Assembly: GCF_000349325.1 (NCBI RefSeq)
Contig: NC_020504.1
Location: 7,916,326 to 7,980,325 of the forward strand
DNA from: Streptomyces davaonensis JCM 4913
GTDB taxonomy: Bacteria > Actinomycetota > Actinomycetes > Streptomycetales > Streptomycetaceae
Direction of reading: 5' to 3'
DNA length: 64,000 bases
Both the position numbers and the translations under genes were made by a program. Below are positions 21,075-32,779 of this stretch, in pieces. Position 1 is the stretch's first letter, and each line of letters begins with the position of its first letter. The notes under the pieces are model-generated. The model did no database searches. It worked only from the letters and a program-made list of their open reading frames with translations, and was not told where the DNA came from.

Positions 21075-21425
21075 ATGTTCCGCCGTAGCTTCTGGTTCAC
21101 CACGGGCGTCGCGGCCGGTGTGTGGGCCACCACCAAGGTCAACCGCAAACTGAAGCAGCTGACCCCCGAGCACCTGGCCACCCAGGCCGCCAACAAGGCG
21201 CTGGAGGCGGGCAACCGGCTCAAGGACCGCGCCGTGGGCTTCGCGCTCGACGTCCGCGACAACATGGCCCAGCGGGAGGCCGAGCTGGAGGACGCGCTGG
21301 GCATCCACGCGGACCCCGAACTCCCCGCGCCGCGGCGCCACGCCGCGATCGAGAACCGCACCAAGCCGAAAACGTACGTCATCGACAACACGACGTACTC
21401 GTACAACCGGAATGAGGACCACTGA
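21075..21425 (+). CDS. Small conserved actinobacterial protein (DUF6167-type)
   Basis: 116 residues. The hydrophobic N terminus [18 protein letters not shown] is short and probably membrane-associated. It is followed by a charged helix ([18 protein letters not shown]) and a polar tail ending [10 protein letters not shown] recognise it as a small protein commonly preceding alaS in streptomycetes; the DUF number is from memory. No enzymatic motif. The stop TGA shares one base with the alaS ATG, indicating translational coupling. Confidence 0.85.
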   Translation: MFRRSFWFTTGVAAGVWATTKVNRKLKQLTPEHLATQAANKALEAGNRLKDRAVGFALDVRDNMAQREAELEDALGIHADPELPAPRRHAAIENRTKPKTYVIDNTTYSYNRNEDH

Positions 21426-24097
21426 TGGAGTCGGCTGAGATCCGCCGCCGCTGGCTGAGCTTCTTCGAGGAGCGCGGGCACACCGTCGTCCCTTCGGCGT
21501 CGCTCATCGCGGACGACCCGACTCTGCTCCTCGTCCCGGCCGGCATGGTGCCCTTCAAGCCCTACTTCCTGGGCGAGGTCAAGCCGCCCTTCGACCGCGC
21601 CACCAGCGTGCAGAAGTGCGTGCGCACGCCGGACATCGAAGAGGTCGGCAAGACCACCCGGCACGGCACGTTCTTCCAGATGTGCGGCAACTTCTCCTTC
21701 GGCGACTACTTCAAGGAAGGCGCCATCAAGTACGCCTGGGAGCTGCTCACCAGCCCCCAGGACAAGGGTGGTTACGGCCTGGAGCCGGAGAAGCTCTGGA
21801 TCACCGTCTACAAGGACGACGACGAGGCCGAGCGCATCTGGCACGAGGTCGTCGGAGTGCCGAAGGAGCGCATCCAGCGCCTCGGCATGAAGGACAACTA
21901 CTGGTCCATGGGGGTTCCCGGACCCTGCGGCCCCTGCTCCGAGATCAACTACGACCGCGGCCCCGAGTTCGGCGTCGAGGGCGGCCCCGCCGTCAACGAC
22001 GAGCGGTACGTGGAGATCTGGAACCTCGTGTTCATGCAGTACGAGCGGGGCGAGGGCATCGGCAAGGACAACTTCGAGATCCTCGGAGAACTGCCGAGCA
22101 AGAACATCGACACCGGCCTCGGTCTTGAGCGGCTCGCCATGATTCTTCAGGGCGTGCAGAACATGTACGAGATCGACACCTCCATGGCCGTCATCAAGAA
22201 GGCCACCGAGCTGACCGGCGTGGCCTACGGCGACGCCCATGGCTCCGACGTCTCCCTGCGCGTGGTCACCGACCACATGCGCACCGCCGTGATGCTCATC
22301 GGCGACGGCGTCACCCCGGGCAACGAGGGCCGTGGCTACGTCCTGCGCCGCATCATGCGCCGCGCCATCCGCAACATGCGCCTCCTCGGCGCCACCGGAC
22401 CGGTCGTGAACGACCTGGTCGACACCGTGATCGCGATGATGGGCCAGCAGTACCCGGAGCTGGTCACCGACCGCGAGCGGATCGAGAAGGTCGCCCTCGC
22501 CGAGGAGAACGCCTTCCTCAAGACGCTGAAGGCCGGCACCAACATCCTCGACACCGCCGTCGGCGACACCAAGGCCGCCGGCGGCACCGTCCTCGCCGGC
22601 GACAAGGCCTTCCTGCTCCACGACACCTGGGGCTTCCCGATCGACCTCACCCTGGAGATGGCCGCCGAGCAGGGCCTGTCCGTGGACGAGGACGGCTTCC
22701 GGCGCCTGATGAAGGAGCAGCGGGAGCGCGCCAAGGCCGACGCCCAGGCCAAGAAGACCGGCCACGCCGACATGGGCGCCTACCGGGAGATCGCCGACAG
22801 CGCCGGTGAGACCGAGTTCATCGGCTACAGCGACACCGAGGGCGAGTCCACGATCGTCGGCATCCTCGTCGACGGCGTCTCCTCCCCGGCCGCCACCGAG
22901 GGCGACGAGGTCGAGATCGTCCTCGACCGCACCCCGTTCTACGCCGAGGGCGGCGGCCAGATCGGCGACACCGGCCGCATCAAGGCCGACTCCGGTGCCG
23001 TCATCGAGATCCGCGACTGCCAGAAGCCGGTCCCGGGCGTCTACGTGCACAAGGGCGTCGTCCAGGTCGGCGAGGTGACCGTCGGCGCCAAGGCCCAGGC
23101 CTCCATCGACAACTTCCGCCGCAAGGCCATCGCCCGCGCCCACTCGGCCACCCACCTCACCCACCAGGCGCTGCGCGACGCCCTCGGCCCGACGGCCGCC
23201 CAGGCCGGTTCCGAGAACCAGCCCGGCCGCTTCCGCTTCGACTTCGGCTCGCCGTCCGCCGTGCCCACGGCCGTGATGACCGACGTCGAGCAGAAGATCA
23301 ACGAGGTGCTCGCCCGCGACCTGGACGTCCGCGCCGACGTCATGGGCATCGACGAGGCCAAGAAGCAGGGCGCCATCGCCGAGTTCGGCGAGAAGTACGG
23401 CGAGCGCGTCCGCGTCGTGACCATCGGCGACTTCTCCAAGGAGCTGTGCGGCGGCACGCATGTGCACAACACCGCCCAGCTCGGTCTGGTCAAGCTGCTC
23501 GGCGAGTCCTCGATCGGCTCGGGTGTGCGCCGTATCGAGGCCCTCGTCGGCGTCGACGCCTACAACTTCCTCGCCCGTGAGCACACGGTCGTCGCCCAGC
23601 TCCAGGAGCTGATCAAGGGCCGCCCGGAGGAGCTCCCGGAGAAGGTCTCCGCCATGCTCGGCAAGCTGAAGGACGCCGAGAAGGAGATCGAGAAGTTCCG
23701 CGCCGAGAAGGTGCTCCAGGCCGCCGCCGGTCTCGCCGAGTCCGCCAAGGACGTCCGGGGCATCGCCCTGGTCACCGGCCAGGTCCCGGACGGCACCACC
23801 GCCGACGACCTGCGCAAGCTCGTGCTCGACGTGCGCGGTCGCATCCAGGGCGGCCGGGCCGCCGTGGTGGCCCTGTTCACCACCGTCAACGGCAAGCCGC
23901 TCACGGTCATCGCCACCAACGAGGCCGCCCGCGAGCGCGGTCTGAAGGCCGGCGATTTGGTCCGTACGGCCGCCAAGACCCTCGGCGGCGGCGGTGGCGG
24001 CAAGCCGGACGTCGCCCAGGGCGGCGGCCAGAACCCGGCCGCCATCGGCGAGGCCGTGGACGCCGTGGAGCGTCTGGTCGGGGAGACGGCCAAGTAA
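21425..24097 (+). CDS. alaS: Alanyl-tRNA synthetase
   Basis: 890-residue class II synthetase for tRNA-Ala with its editing domain. The N terminus [19 protein letters not shown] and motif [18 protein letters not shown] are typical. The editing site HSATH (near residue 572) and CGGTHVHNT (near 675) provide the zinc-type His/Cys ligands that remove mischarged Ser and Gly. The C-terminal oligomerisation domain ([15 protein letters not shown]) is present. It overlaps the upstream gene and ruvX by one base each. Confidence 0.98.
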   Translation: MESAEIRRRWLSFFEERGHTVVPSASLIADDPTLLLVPAGMVPFKPYFLGEVKPPFDRATSVQKCVRTPDIEEVGKTTRHGTFFQMCGNFSFGDYFKEGAIKYAWELLTSPQDKGGYGLEPEKLWITVYKDDDEAERIWHEVVGVPKERIQRLGMKDNYWSMGVPGPCGPCSEINYDRGPEFGVEGGPAVNDERYVEIWNLVFMQYERGEGIGKDNFEILGELPSKNIDTGLGLERLAMILQGVQNMYEIDTSMAVIKKATELTGVAYGDAHGSDVSLRVVTDHMRTAVMLIGDGVTPGNEGRGYVLRRIMRRAIRNMRLLGATGPVVNDLVDTVIAMMGQQYPELVTDRERIEKVALAEENAFLKTLKAGTNILDTAVGDTKAAGGTVLAGDKAFLLHDTWGFPIDLTLEMAAEQGLSVDEDGFRRLMKEQRERAKADAQAKKTGHADMGAYREIADSAGETEFIGYSDTEGESTIVGILVDGVSSPAATEGDEVEIVLDRTPFYAEGGGQIGDTGRIKADSGAVIEIRDCQKPVPGVYVHKGVVQVGEVTVGAKAQASIDNFRRKAIARAHSATHLTHQALRDALGPTAAQAGSENQPGRFRFDFGSPSAVPTAVMTDVEQKINEVLARDLDVRADVMGIDEAKKQGAIAEFGEKYGERVRVVTIGDFSKELCGGTHVHNTAQLGLVKLLGESSIGSGVRRIEALVGVDAYNFLAREHTVVAQLQELIKGRPEELPEKVSAMLGKLKDAEKEIEKFRAEKVLQAAAGLAESAKDVRGIALVTGQVPDGTTADDLRKLVLDVRGRIQGGRAAVVALFTTVNGKPLTVIATNEAARERGLKAGDLVRTAAKTLGGGGGGKPDVAQGGGQNPAAIGEAVDAVERLVGETAK

Positions 24098-24561
24098 TGC
24101 GCAGAGGACGTCGGCTCGCCATCGACGTCGGGGACGCCCGCATCGGGGTCGCCTCGTGCGACCCCGACGGGATCCTCGCCACCCCGGTGGAGACGGTCCC
24201 CGGCCGGGATGTCCCCGCGGCCCAGCGCCGGTTGAAGCAGCTGGTCGAGGAGTACGAGCCGATCGAGGTCGTCGTCGGACTCCCGCGCTCCCTCAAGGGG
24301 GGCGAGGGCCCGGCCGCGGTCAAGGTCCGCGGCTTCGCCCAGGAGCTCGCCAAGGGCATCGCCCCCGTGCCGGTGCGGCTCGTGGACGAGAGAATGACCA
24401 CGGTGACGGCCAGTCAGGGACTGCGTGCTTCCGGGGTGAAGTCGAAAAAGGGCAGATCGGTCATTGACCAGGCAGCCGCTGTGATCATCCTCCAGCAGGC
24501 CCTGGAATCCGAACGGGTGTCAGGTAAAGCACCCGGCGAGGGCGTCGAAGTGGTCATCTGA
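24097..24561 (+). CDS. ruvX: RuvX/YqgF family resolvase-like protein
   Basis: 154-residue RNase H-fold protein of the YqgF family, reported in different bacteria as a pre-16S rRNA nuclease or a Holliday junction resolvase. Catalytic acidic residues are in LAIDVGDARIGVA (D10), DERMTTVTA and IDQAAAVIILQ. VVGLPRSLKGGEG is the family loop. The ATG overlaps the alaS stop by one base (TAATG). The constant alaS-ruvX-mltG order in actinobacteria does not decide between the two roles; rRNA processing is the better supported one in E. coli. Confidence 0.95.
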   Translation: MRRGRRLAIDVGDARIGVASCDPDGILATPVETVPGRDVPAAQRRLKQLVEEYEPIEVVVGLPRSLKGGEGPAAVKVRGFAQELAKGIAPVPVRLVDERMTTVTASQGLRASGVKSKKGRSVIDQAAAVIILQQALESERVSGKAPGEGVEVVI

Positions 24562-24682
24562 TCGCGATACGGTAACGTTCCGCGCGATGCGGCGGTGTTC
24601 GAACAGCTGCCGCACAAAGAGAGGCGGATCGGAAGCCGGGCAGGACGCCGCGCGACCGCCGCCTCGCGGCTCTAGGGGATCG

Positions 24683-26341
24683 ATGACTGAGTATGGCCGG
24701 GGCCAAGGCTCCGAACCGTGGCATCCCGAGGACCCGTACTACGGGGACGGTGGATGGGGAGGACAGCAGGCCCAGCAGGGTCAGCAGTCCCCCTACGGCG
24801 GCCAGCCACAGCACTATCCGGAGCAGCCGCAGCAGCCGCAGCAGCAGTACGGCGACTGGGGTACCGGTCAGCAGGCCGCATACGGCCAGCAGGGCCACGG
24901 GCAGAACCAGCAGTACGGCCAGCAGCAGTACACGGGCCAGGGATACCAGCAGCAGGGCTACGACAACAACGGCTGGGGCACCGGCACGCACGGGCAGGTC
25001 CCGTACAACGACCCGCAGGATCCTTACGGCCAGCAGGCCGCCACCTACGGCGGGCAGCAGCAGCCGGACTACTACGGCACGCCCGAGGCGTACCCGCCAC
25101 CGGAGCCGCCGAGCCGACGACGGGCCGAGCCGGAGCCGCGCACCGACTGGGACCCGGGTCCCGACCAAGGCGAACACGCCTTCTTCTCGGGCCGCGACGA
25201 CGATGACGACGACCTCGACGACGGGTCGGGGGGCCGGGGCGACCGGCGGGGCCGGGGTGGCAAGCCCAAGAAACGCCGCAGCGGATGCGCCTGTCTGGTG
25301 GTGCTGCTGGTGTTCGGCGGCGGCGTCGCAGGTGTCGGATATTTCGGGTATCAGTTTTACCAGGATCGTTTCGGCGACGCGCCGGACTACACGGGCAGCG
25401 GCAATGGCGAGCAGGTCACCGTAGAGATCCCCAAGGGTGCCGGTGGTTATGCCATCGGTCAGGAACTCAAGGCCAAGGGCGTCGTCAAGAGCGTCGACGC
25501 GTTCGTCTCCGCCCAGCAGCAGAACCCCAAGGGCAACACCATCCAGGCGGGGGTCTACACCCTGGAGAAGGAGATGTCCGCCGACAGCGCGGTCGATCTG
25601 ATGCTCAGCCCGGAGAGCCAGAACAACCTGATCATCCCCGAGGGCACGCGCAACGTCGCGGTCTACGAGCTGATCGACTCACGCCTCGAACTCGACAAGG
25701 GCACCACGGCGAAGGTCGCCAAGGAGAAGGCGAAGAGCCTCGGCCTGCCCGACTGGGCGAAGAACCACGAGAACGTCAAGGATCCGCTGGAGGGCTTCCT
25801 CTACCCGTCCAGCTATCCGGTGACCAAGGGGCAGAAGCCCGAGGCCGTCCTCAAGCAGATGGTCACCCGGGCCGCCGAGACCTACGAGGAGATGGGCCTG
25901 GAGAAGAAGGCCGAGAGCGTCGGCCTCGACGACCCCTGGCAGCTCCTCACCGTGGCGAGCCTCGTCCAGGCCGAGGGCACCAGCCACGAGGACTTCCGCA
26001 AGATGGCCGAGGTCATCTACAACCGCCTCAAGCCGGGCAACCCGCAGACGTACGGCGCCCTGGAGTTCGATTCCACGTACAACTACGTGAAGAACCAGAG
26101 CAAGATCGACCTGACGATCGCCGAGCTGAAGCAGTACGACAACCCCTACAACACGTACTTCGTCAAGGGCCTGCCGCCCGGCCCGATCGACAACCCCGGC
26201 GAGGACGCGCTCAAGGGCGCACTGAAGCCGACGGACGACGGCTGGTACTACTTCATCTCGCTCGACGGCAAGACCAGCAAGTTCACCAAGACGCTCGCCG
26301 AGCACCAAGAGCTCGTCGACGAGTTCAACGCATCGCGGTAG
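24683..26341 (+). CDS. mltG: Endolytic murein transglycosylase MltG with long Gln-rich tail
   Basis: 552-residue YceG-family enzyme that cleaves nascent peptidoglycan strands to end chain growth. Residues about 1-150 are a cytoplasmic low-complexity region rich in Gln, Gly, Tyr and Pro (QQ.G.YGQQ-type units). A charged Asp stretch and a basic stop-transfer (KPKKRRSG) lead to one membrane segment at about 200-225. The catalytic domain has QAEGTSHEDF with the candidate catalytic Glu at about 431, and YNRLKPGNPQTYGALEFDST. ATG 24683 gives MTEYGRGQGSE; 121 bp separate it from ruvX. aroE follows after 23 bp. Confidence 0.95.
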   Translation: MTEYGRGQGSEPWHPEDPYYGDGGWGGQQAQQGQQSPYGGQPQHYPEQPQQPQQQYGDWGTGQQAAYGQQGHGQNQQYGQQQYTGQGYQQQGYDNNGWGTGTHGQVPYNDPQDPYGQQAATYGGQQQPDYYGTPEAYPPPEPPSRRRAEPEPRTDWDPGPDQGEHAFFSGRDDDDDDLDDGSGGRGDRRGRGGKPKKRRSGCACLVVLLVFGGGVAGVGYFGYQFYQDRFGDAPDYTGSGNGEQVTVEIPKGAGGYAIGQELKAKGVVKSVDAFVSAQQQNPKGNTIQAGVYTLEKEMSADSAVDLMLSPESQNNLIIPEGTRNVAVYELIDSRLELDKGTTAKVAKEKAKSLGLPDWAKNHENVKDPLEGFLYPSSYPVTKGQKPEAVLKQMVTRAAETYEEMGLEKKAESVGLDDPWQLLTVASLVQAEGTSHEDFRKMAEVIYNRLKPGNPQTYGALEFDSTYNYVKNQSKIDLTIAELKQYDNPYNTYFVKGLPPGPIDNPGEDALKGALKPTDDGWYYFISLDGKTSKFTKTLAEHQELVDEFNASR

Positions 26342-26364
26342 CAAGGACTGAGGAAACAGGTTCC

Positions 26365-27204
26365 ATGACAGTTCAGGGCACTGACGCCCGTCGGGCCGCG
26401 GTGCTCGGCTCGCCCATCGCCCACTCCCTCTCCCCGGTGCTGCACCGCGCCGCATACGAGGAGCTGGGGCTGACCGGTTGGACGTACGACCGGTTCGACG
26501 TGGACGAGGACGCGCTGCCCGGCTTCTTCGACGGGCTCGGTCCGGAGTGGGCCGGGCTGTCGCTGACCATGCCGCTGAAGCGGGCGGTCATCCCGTTGCT
26601 CGACGAGGTCAGCGAGACGGCCCGCTCGGTCGAGGCGGTCAACACCGTCGTGTTCACCGACGCCGGCCGCCGGCTCGGCGACAACACAGACATCCCCGGC
26701 ATGGTCGCGGCCCTCCGCGAACGCGGCATCGAACAGGTCGACTCCGCCGCGATCCTGGGCGCCGGTGCCACCGCCTCCTCCGCCCTGGCCGCCCTCGCCC
26801 GGATCTGCACCGGCGAGGTCGTGGCCTACGTCCGCAGCGCCGCCCGTGCCGCGGAGATGCGCCAGTGGGGCGAACGCCTCGACATCGAGGTGCGTACGGC
26901 GGACTGGTCCGACGCCGCCGAGGCGCTCCGCGCGCCCCTGGTCATCGCCACCACTCCGGCCGGTACGACGGACGAGCTCGCCGCCGCCGTTCCGGAGCGG
27001 CCCGCCACGCTCTTCGATGTGCTGTACGAACCGTGGCCGACGACGCTCGCCGCGCGCTGGTCCGCGTACGGCGGCGCTGTGGTCAGTGGCCTCGACCTGT
27101 TGGTGCATCAGGCGGTGCTCCAGGTCGAGCAGATGACCGGACGGGCTCCGGCCCCGTTGGACGCCATGCGGAAAGCGGGCGAACACGCGCTCGACGCCCG
27201 CTAA
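26365..27204 (+). CDS. aroE: Shikimate dehydrogenase
   Basis: 279-residue NADP-dependent enzyme that reduces 3-dehydroshikimate to shikimate. AVLGSPIAHSLSP binds substrate, SLTMPLK carries the catalytic Lys, GDNTD the Asp partner, and GAGATASSALAAL is a divergent Rossmann loop. ATG 26365 has AGGAAACAGG upstream. It is the first of four shikimate genes here, but aroC-aroK-aroB start 518 bp later behind a small membrane gene, so it may be expressed with mltG instead. Confidence 0.95.
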   Translation: MTVQGTDARRAAVLGSPIAHSLSPVLHRAAYEELGLTGWTYDRFDVDEDALPGFFDGLGPEWAGLSLTMPLKRAVIPLLDEVSETARSVEAVNTVVFTDAGRRLGDNTDIPGMVAALRERGIEQVDSAAILGAGATASSALAALARICTGEVVAYVRSAARAAEMRQWGERLDIEVRTADWSDAAEALRAPLVIATTPAGTTDELAAAVPERPATLFDVLYEPWPTTLAARWSAYGGAVVSGLDLLVHQAVLQVEQMTGRAPAPLDAMRKAGEHALDAR

Positions 27205-27254
27205 GATCCACTCCGGTTCCGCAGGGGGCGGGGCCAGGAGGGGAACGACGAACG

Positions 27255-27536
27255 ATGTCCACTGTCCAGCCGCTGGCGTCCGCGAAGAGCCAGATCTTCG
27301 AGAGCATGCTGTGGTTCCTGCCCGACTGGGCCCAGAACACCGTGCTCGTGCTGATCATCCTGGCCGTGCTCGCGACCTGGATCGTCAAACTGCGCAACAA
27401 GGTCGCCCACCGCCGTGCCCTGCGCCAGGCCCAGGCCCAGCCGGTCCCCGCGGCAGCGCAGTACGACCAGGGCAGCGGCGCCGACTACCTGGGCGCGTAC
27501 GCCCCGCAGCGGCGCCCGGAGGACGGCACCGCCTGA
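27255..27536 (+). CDS. Small single-pass membrane protein
   Basis: 93 residues. One membrane helix (NTVLVLIILAVLATWIVKL, about residues 28-47) lies between a short N-terminal part and a basic then Gln/Pro/Ala-rich tail (RRALRQAQAQPVPAAAQ). No known domain recognised. ATG 27255 follows AGGAGGGGAACGACGAACG, a good ribosome site. Coding status rests on codon bias, the ribosome site and the clean membrane helix. It lies between aroE and aroC. Confidence 0.8.
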   Translation: MSTVQPLASAKSQIFESMLWFLPDWAQNTVLVLIILAVLATWIVKLRNKVAHRRALRQAQAQPVPAAAQYDQGSGADYLGAYAPQRRPEDGTA

Positions 27537-27661
27537 TGGCGCAGCCGCGTCGCGGGCTGACACATTCGCGTCCGACTGATGGACCGGCGGCCAGGGACGG
27601 ATCCGGGACGTGGGAGGATCGGTTGTGGCGGGCCGGGGCCGCGCACCTGGTCAAGCCGTAG

Positions 27662-27685
27662 CCGTACGCGAGGACACGCGTACGG
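27662..27685. other. Inverted repeat upstream of aroC
   Basis: Perfect 9-bp repeat CCGTACGCG (27662-27670) and CGCGTACGG (27677-27685) around AGGACA, 37 bp before the aroC start. It could end the preceding transcript or be a protein site in the aroC leader. Confidence 0.45.
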
Positions 27686-27721
27686 AGGGCAGTACCAGGG
27701 CGCGAGCACTGAGGAGCATCG

Positions 27722-30509
<2,788 letters not shown>

Positions 30510-30560
30510 GTCCGCCAGGGCGTCGTACGCCCGATTTTCCTGTGGGAATGGGCACTTCCG

Positions 30561-30600
30561 ACCGCCTCCGGCCGTTCACCAAACGGCGGCCGGGGGCGGT
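30561..30600 (+). terminator. Terminator after aroB
   Basis: 14-bp stem 30561-30574 with 30587-30600 (one T-G pair) around a 12-base loop, about 50 bases after the aroB stop. Confidence 0.65.
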
Positions 30601-30672
30601 ACCGTTCGGTAGGGAGCGGGGCCGGGCCTCGCTGCCAGCGCCCCTGGCCCGTACGAGATGGAGTGGCACCGG

Positions 30673-31506
30673 ATGCAGCACGCAGTGGGTTCTCCGCTGC
30701 CGCCCCACCAGCCGGGGCACGGACCGGCCGTCGGCTGGTCCCCGGCCGCACAACACCAGGGCCCGCACCAGGGTGCCGCCCCGGTGCCCCCGCCGCCCCC
30801 GGGATTCACCGCACCGCCTCCGGGCTCCGTGCCACCCGCCCCCCACCAGGTCACGCCGCACCACGCCCCGGACACCACCGGCCATGTGCCGCTGCCGCCC
30901 GGCGGCCCGGTCGCCATGCCGACCACCCCGGCCGCGCCCGACCCGGCCACCACCACCCTCGCGGTGCTGCTCATCGGCCCGGCCGGCGCCGGAAAGACCA
31001 GCGTCGCCAAGTACTGGGCCGACCACCGCCGGGTGCCCACGGCCCACATCAGCCTCGACGACGTCCGCGAATGGGTCCGCTCCGGCTTCGCCGACCCCCA
31101 GACCGGCTGGAACGACCACTCCGAGGCGCAGTACCGCCTGGCCCGCCGCACCTGCGGCTTCGCCGCCCGCAACTTCCTCGCCAACGGCATCTCCTGCATC
31201 CTCGACGACGCCGTCTTCCCCGACCGCCCGGTAGTGGGCCTCGGCGGCTGGAAACGCCACGTAGGCCCCGGCCTCCTCCCGGTGGTCCTCCTCCCGGGCC
31301 TCGAAATCGTCCTGGAACGCAACGCGGAACGCTCGGGCAACCGCCGCCTCACCGACGAGGAGGTCGCCCGCATCCACGGCCGCATGGCGGGCTGGTACGG
31401 CTCGGGGCTGCCGATCATCGACAACTCCCAACTGGACGTCCCACAGACGGCACAGGTCCTGGACGACGTCCTGGCACGTTCCATAGCGAGTCCGCCGAGC
31501 TGGTAG
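30673..31506 (+). CDS. P-loop kinase-like protein with Pro/His-rich N-terminus
   Basis: 277 residues. The first ~90 are Pro, His and Gly rich (HQPGHGPAVG, PPPPPGF). They are followed by a P-loop domain: Walker A GPAGAGKTS at about 103-111, ISLDDVREWV, and a C-terminal RNAERSGNRRL lid-like segment. The layout resembles polynucleotide kinase/zeta-type small-molecule kinases, with the Asp of SLDD as candidate base; the substrate is unknown. ATG 30673 is preferred since GGAG lies about nine bases upstream; ATG 30658 (5 residues longer) has none. A copy of a dispersed repeat begins six bases after the stop. Confidence 0.85.
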   Translation: MQHAVGSPLPPHQPGHGPAVGWSPAAQHQGPHQGAAPVPPPPPGFTAPPPGSVPPAPHQVTPHHAPDTTGHVPLPPGGPVAMPTTPAAPDPATTTLAVLLIGPAGAGKTSVAKYWADHRRVPTAHISLDDVREWVRSGFADPQTGWNDHSEAQYRLARRTCGFAARNFLANGISCILDDAVFPDRPVVGLGGWKRHVGPGLLPVVLLPGLEIVLERNAERSGNRRLTDEEVARIHGRMAGWYGSGLPIIDNSQLDVPQTAQVLDDVLARSIASPPSW

Positions 31507-31512
31507 CCACCC

Positions 31513-31556
31513 AAGGGGCGCGGGGAACTGCGCGACCAGCCCCCACCGGCCCGCAC
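31513..31556 (+). repeat. Dispersed 44-bp gene-end repeat, copy 1
   Basis: Starts six bases after the P-loop gene stop with AAGGGGCGCGGGGAACTG and ends with CCCCCACCGGCCCGCAC. About 40 of 44 bases match the inverted copy at 63571-63614. Sequences of this type are scattered between genes in many Streptomyces chromosomes, from memory. Confidence 0.75.
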
Positions 31557-31621
31557 CCGTCGATCAACCCACTCGGCCCTCCCAAAACGCGCCGCACCCA
31601 CAAAGCTCCTACGCTCGACAC

Positions 31622-32728
31622 ATGTCAGAGGTGTACGCCACCCGAAGAGCAAGGCTCAAGGACCGCTGCCAAGCCGGCGGCAGCCACTCCGCTCTGATCA
31701 CGCGCCCCGCCAACGTCCGCTACCTGGCAGGCGCGGCCCCCAAGGACGCCGTCCTGCTGATCGGCCGAACCGAGGACGTCCTGGTGTGCACCGGCCCGCC
31801 CGACGACCGCCCCGCCGAGGGCCGCCCGGACGAGGCACTGCGCGTGCACAACCTCCCCCGCGCCGAAGGCGACGCAGCGGTGGCCGCCGCCGACCTCGCC
31901 GGAGGACAGCGCGCCGAATCCCTGGCCGTGGAGGAACATCACCTCACCGTCGCCCGGTACCGGGCCATCGGCTCCGTCGCGCCCCGGCTGCGCCTCACAG
32001 AGCTGGGCGGGGCCGTCGAGCAGCTGAGGGTGGTGAAGGACGAGGAGGAGATCTCCTGCCTGCGCATCGGCGCCGAGATCGCCGACCAGGCCCTGGGCGA
32101 ACTCCTGGAGTCCATCCTCGTCGGCCGCACCGAACGGCATCTCGCGCTGGAGCTCGAGCGCCGGCTGGTCGACCACGGCGCCGACGGACCCGCCTTCCCG
32201 ACCTCCGTCGCCACCGGACCGAACTCCGGACGGCGCGCCCACCGGCCCACCGACCGGCGGGTGGAGGAGGGCGACTTCCTCTCCGTCTGCCTGGGCGCCA
32301 CCTACCGTGGCTACCGCTGCGAGATCGGCCGTACCTTCGTCATCGGCACCTCGCCCGCGGACTGGCAGATCGAGCTGTACGACCTCGTCTTCGCCGCTCA
32401 GCGCGCCGGCCGGGAGTCCCTCGCACCCGGCGCCGCCTACCGCGACGTGGACCGCGCGGCACGCCAGGTGCTGGACTCCGCCGGCCATGCGGAGGGCCTG
32501 CTACCGCTCACCGGTCATGGCGTCGGACTCGAAATCGACGAGGACCCGCAGTTGGCCCCCGCGGCCATGGGTAAACTGGACGCTTGCGTGCCGGTCACCG
32601 TCGAACCGGGGGTCCACCTCCCGGGCCGGGGCGGCGTCCGGATCGATGACACGCTCGTCGTCCGCCCCGAGGCGGACGGCGGACCCGAGCTACTCACCAT
32701 CACGACCAAGGAGCTGCTCGCCCTTTAA
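31622..32728 (+). CDS. Peptidase M24 (aminopeptidase P-like) with altered metal ligands
   Basis: 368-residue creatinase/prolidase-fold protein with a creatinase-like N-terminal domain (residues about 1-130) and a C-terminal pita-bread domain. In active relatives five residues hold two metals (D, D, H, E, E). Here the first Asp position is Cys (LSVCLGATY), the second is Glu (YRCEIGRTF), the His is kept (LTGHGVGLE), the first Glu is kept (VEPGVHL) and the last is Asp (VRIDDTLVV). Peptidase activity is therefore doubtful. It lies 51 bp upstream of efp, an order widely seen in actinobacteria, which hints at a link to proline handling or translation. Confidence 0.92.
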   Translation: MSEVYATRRARLKDRCQAGGSHSALITRPANVRYLAGAAPKDAVLLIGRTEDVLVCTGPPDDRPAEGRPDEALRVHNLPRAEGDAAVAAADLAGGQRAESLAVEEHHLTVARYRAIGSVAPRLRLTELGGAVEQLRVVKDEEEISCLRIGAEIADQALGELLESILVGRTERHLALELERRLVDHGADGPAFPTSVATGPNSGRRAHRPTDRRVEEGDFLSVCLGATYRGYRCEIGRTFVIGTSPADWQIELYDLVFAAQRAGRESLAPGAAYRDVDRAARQVLDSAGHAEGLLPLTGHGVGLEIDEDPQLAPAAMGKLDACVPVTVEPGVHLPGRGGVRIDDTLVVRPEADGGPELLTITTKELLAL

Positions 32729-32779
32729 ACAGGAGCGTGCGCCGGGGTCGTCCACGTCAGTCCAGGAGATTCCGCAACC

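Noticed and set aside
20498..23584. Minus-strand open frame of about 1000 codons opposite alaS.
   Set aside because: A reading-frame shadow of high-GC coding sequence; the translation shows only low-complexity Val/Gly/Asp/His runs.
24097..24561. ruvX as part of a DNA repair operon with ruvABC.
   Set aside because: It is 22 kb from ruvABC, fused by overlap to alaS, and the family is better known for rRNA processing; no operon link.
24740..25080. Tandem DNA repeats resembling a CRISPR or satellite array.
   Set aside because: The CAGCAG/GGC pattern is in frame and encodes the Gln/Gly/Tyr tail of MltG; there are no equal-length repeats and spacers.
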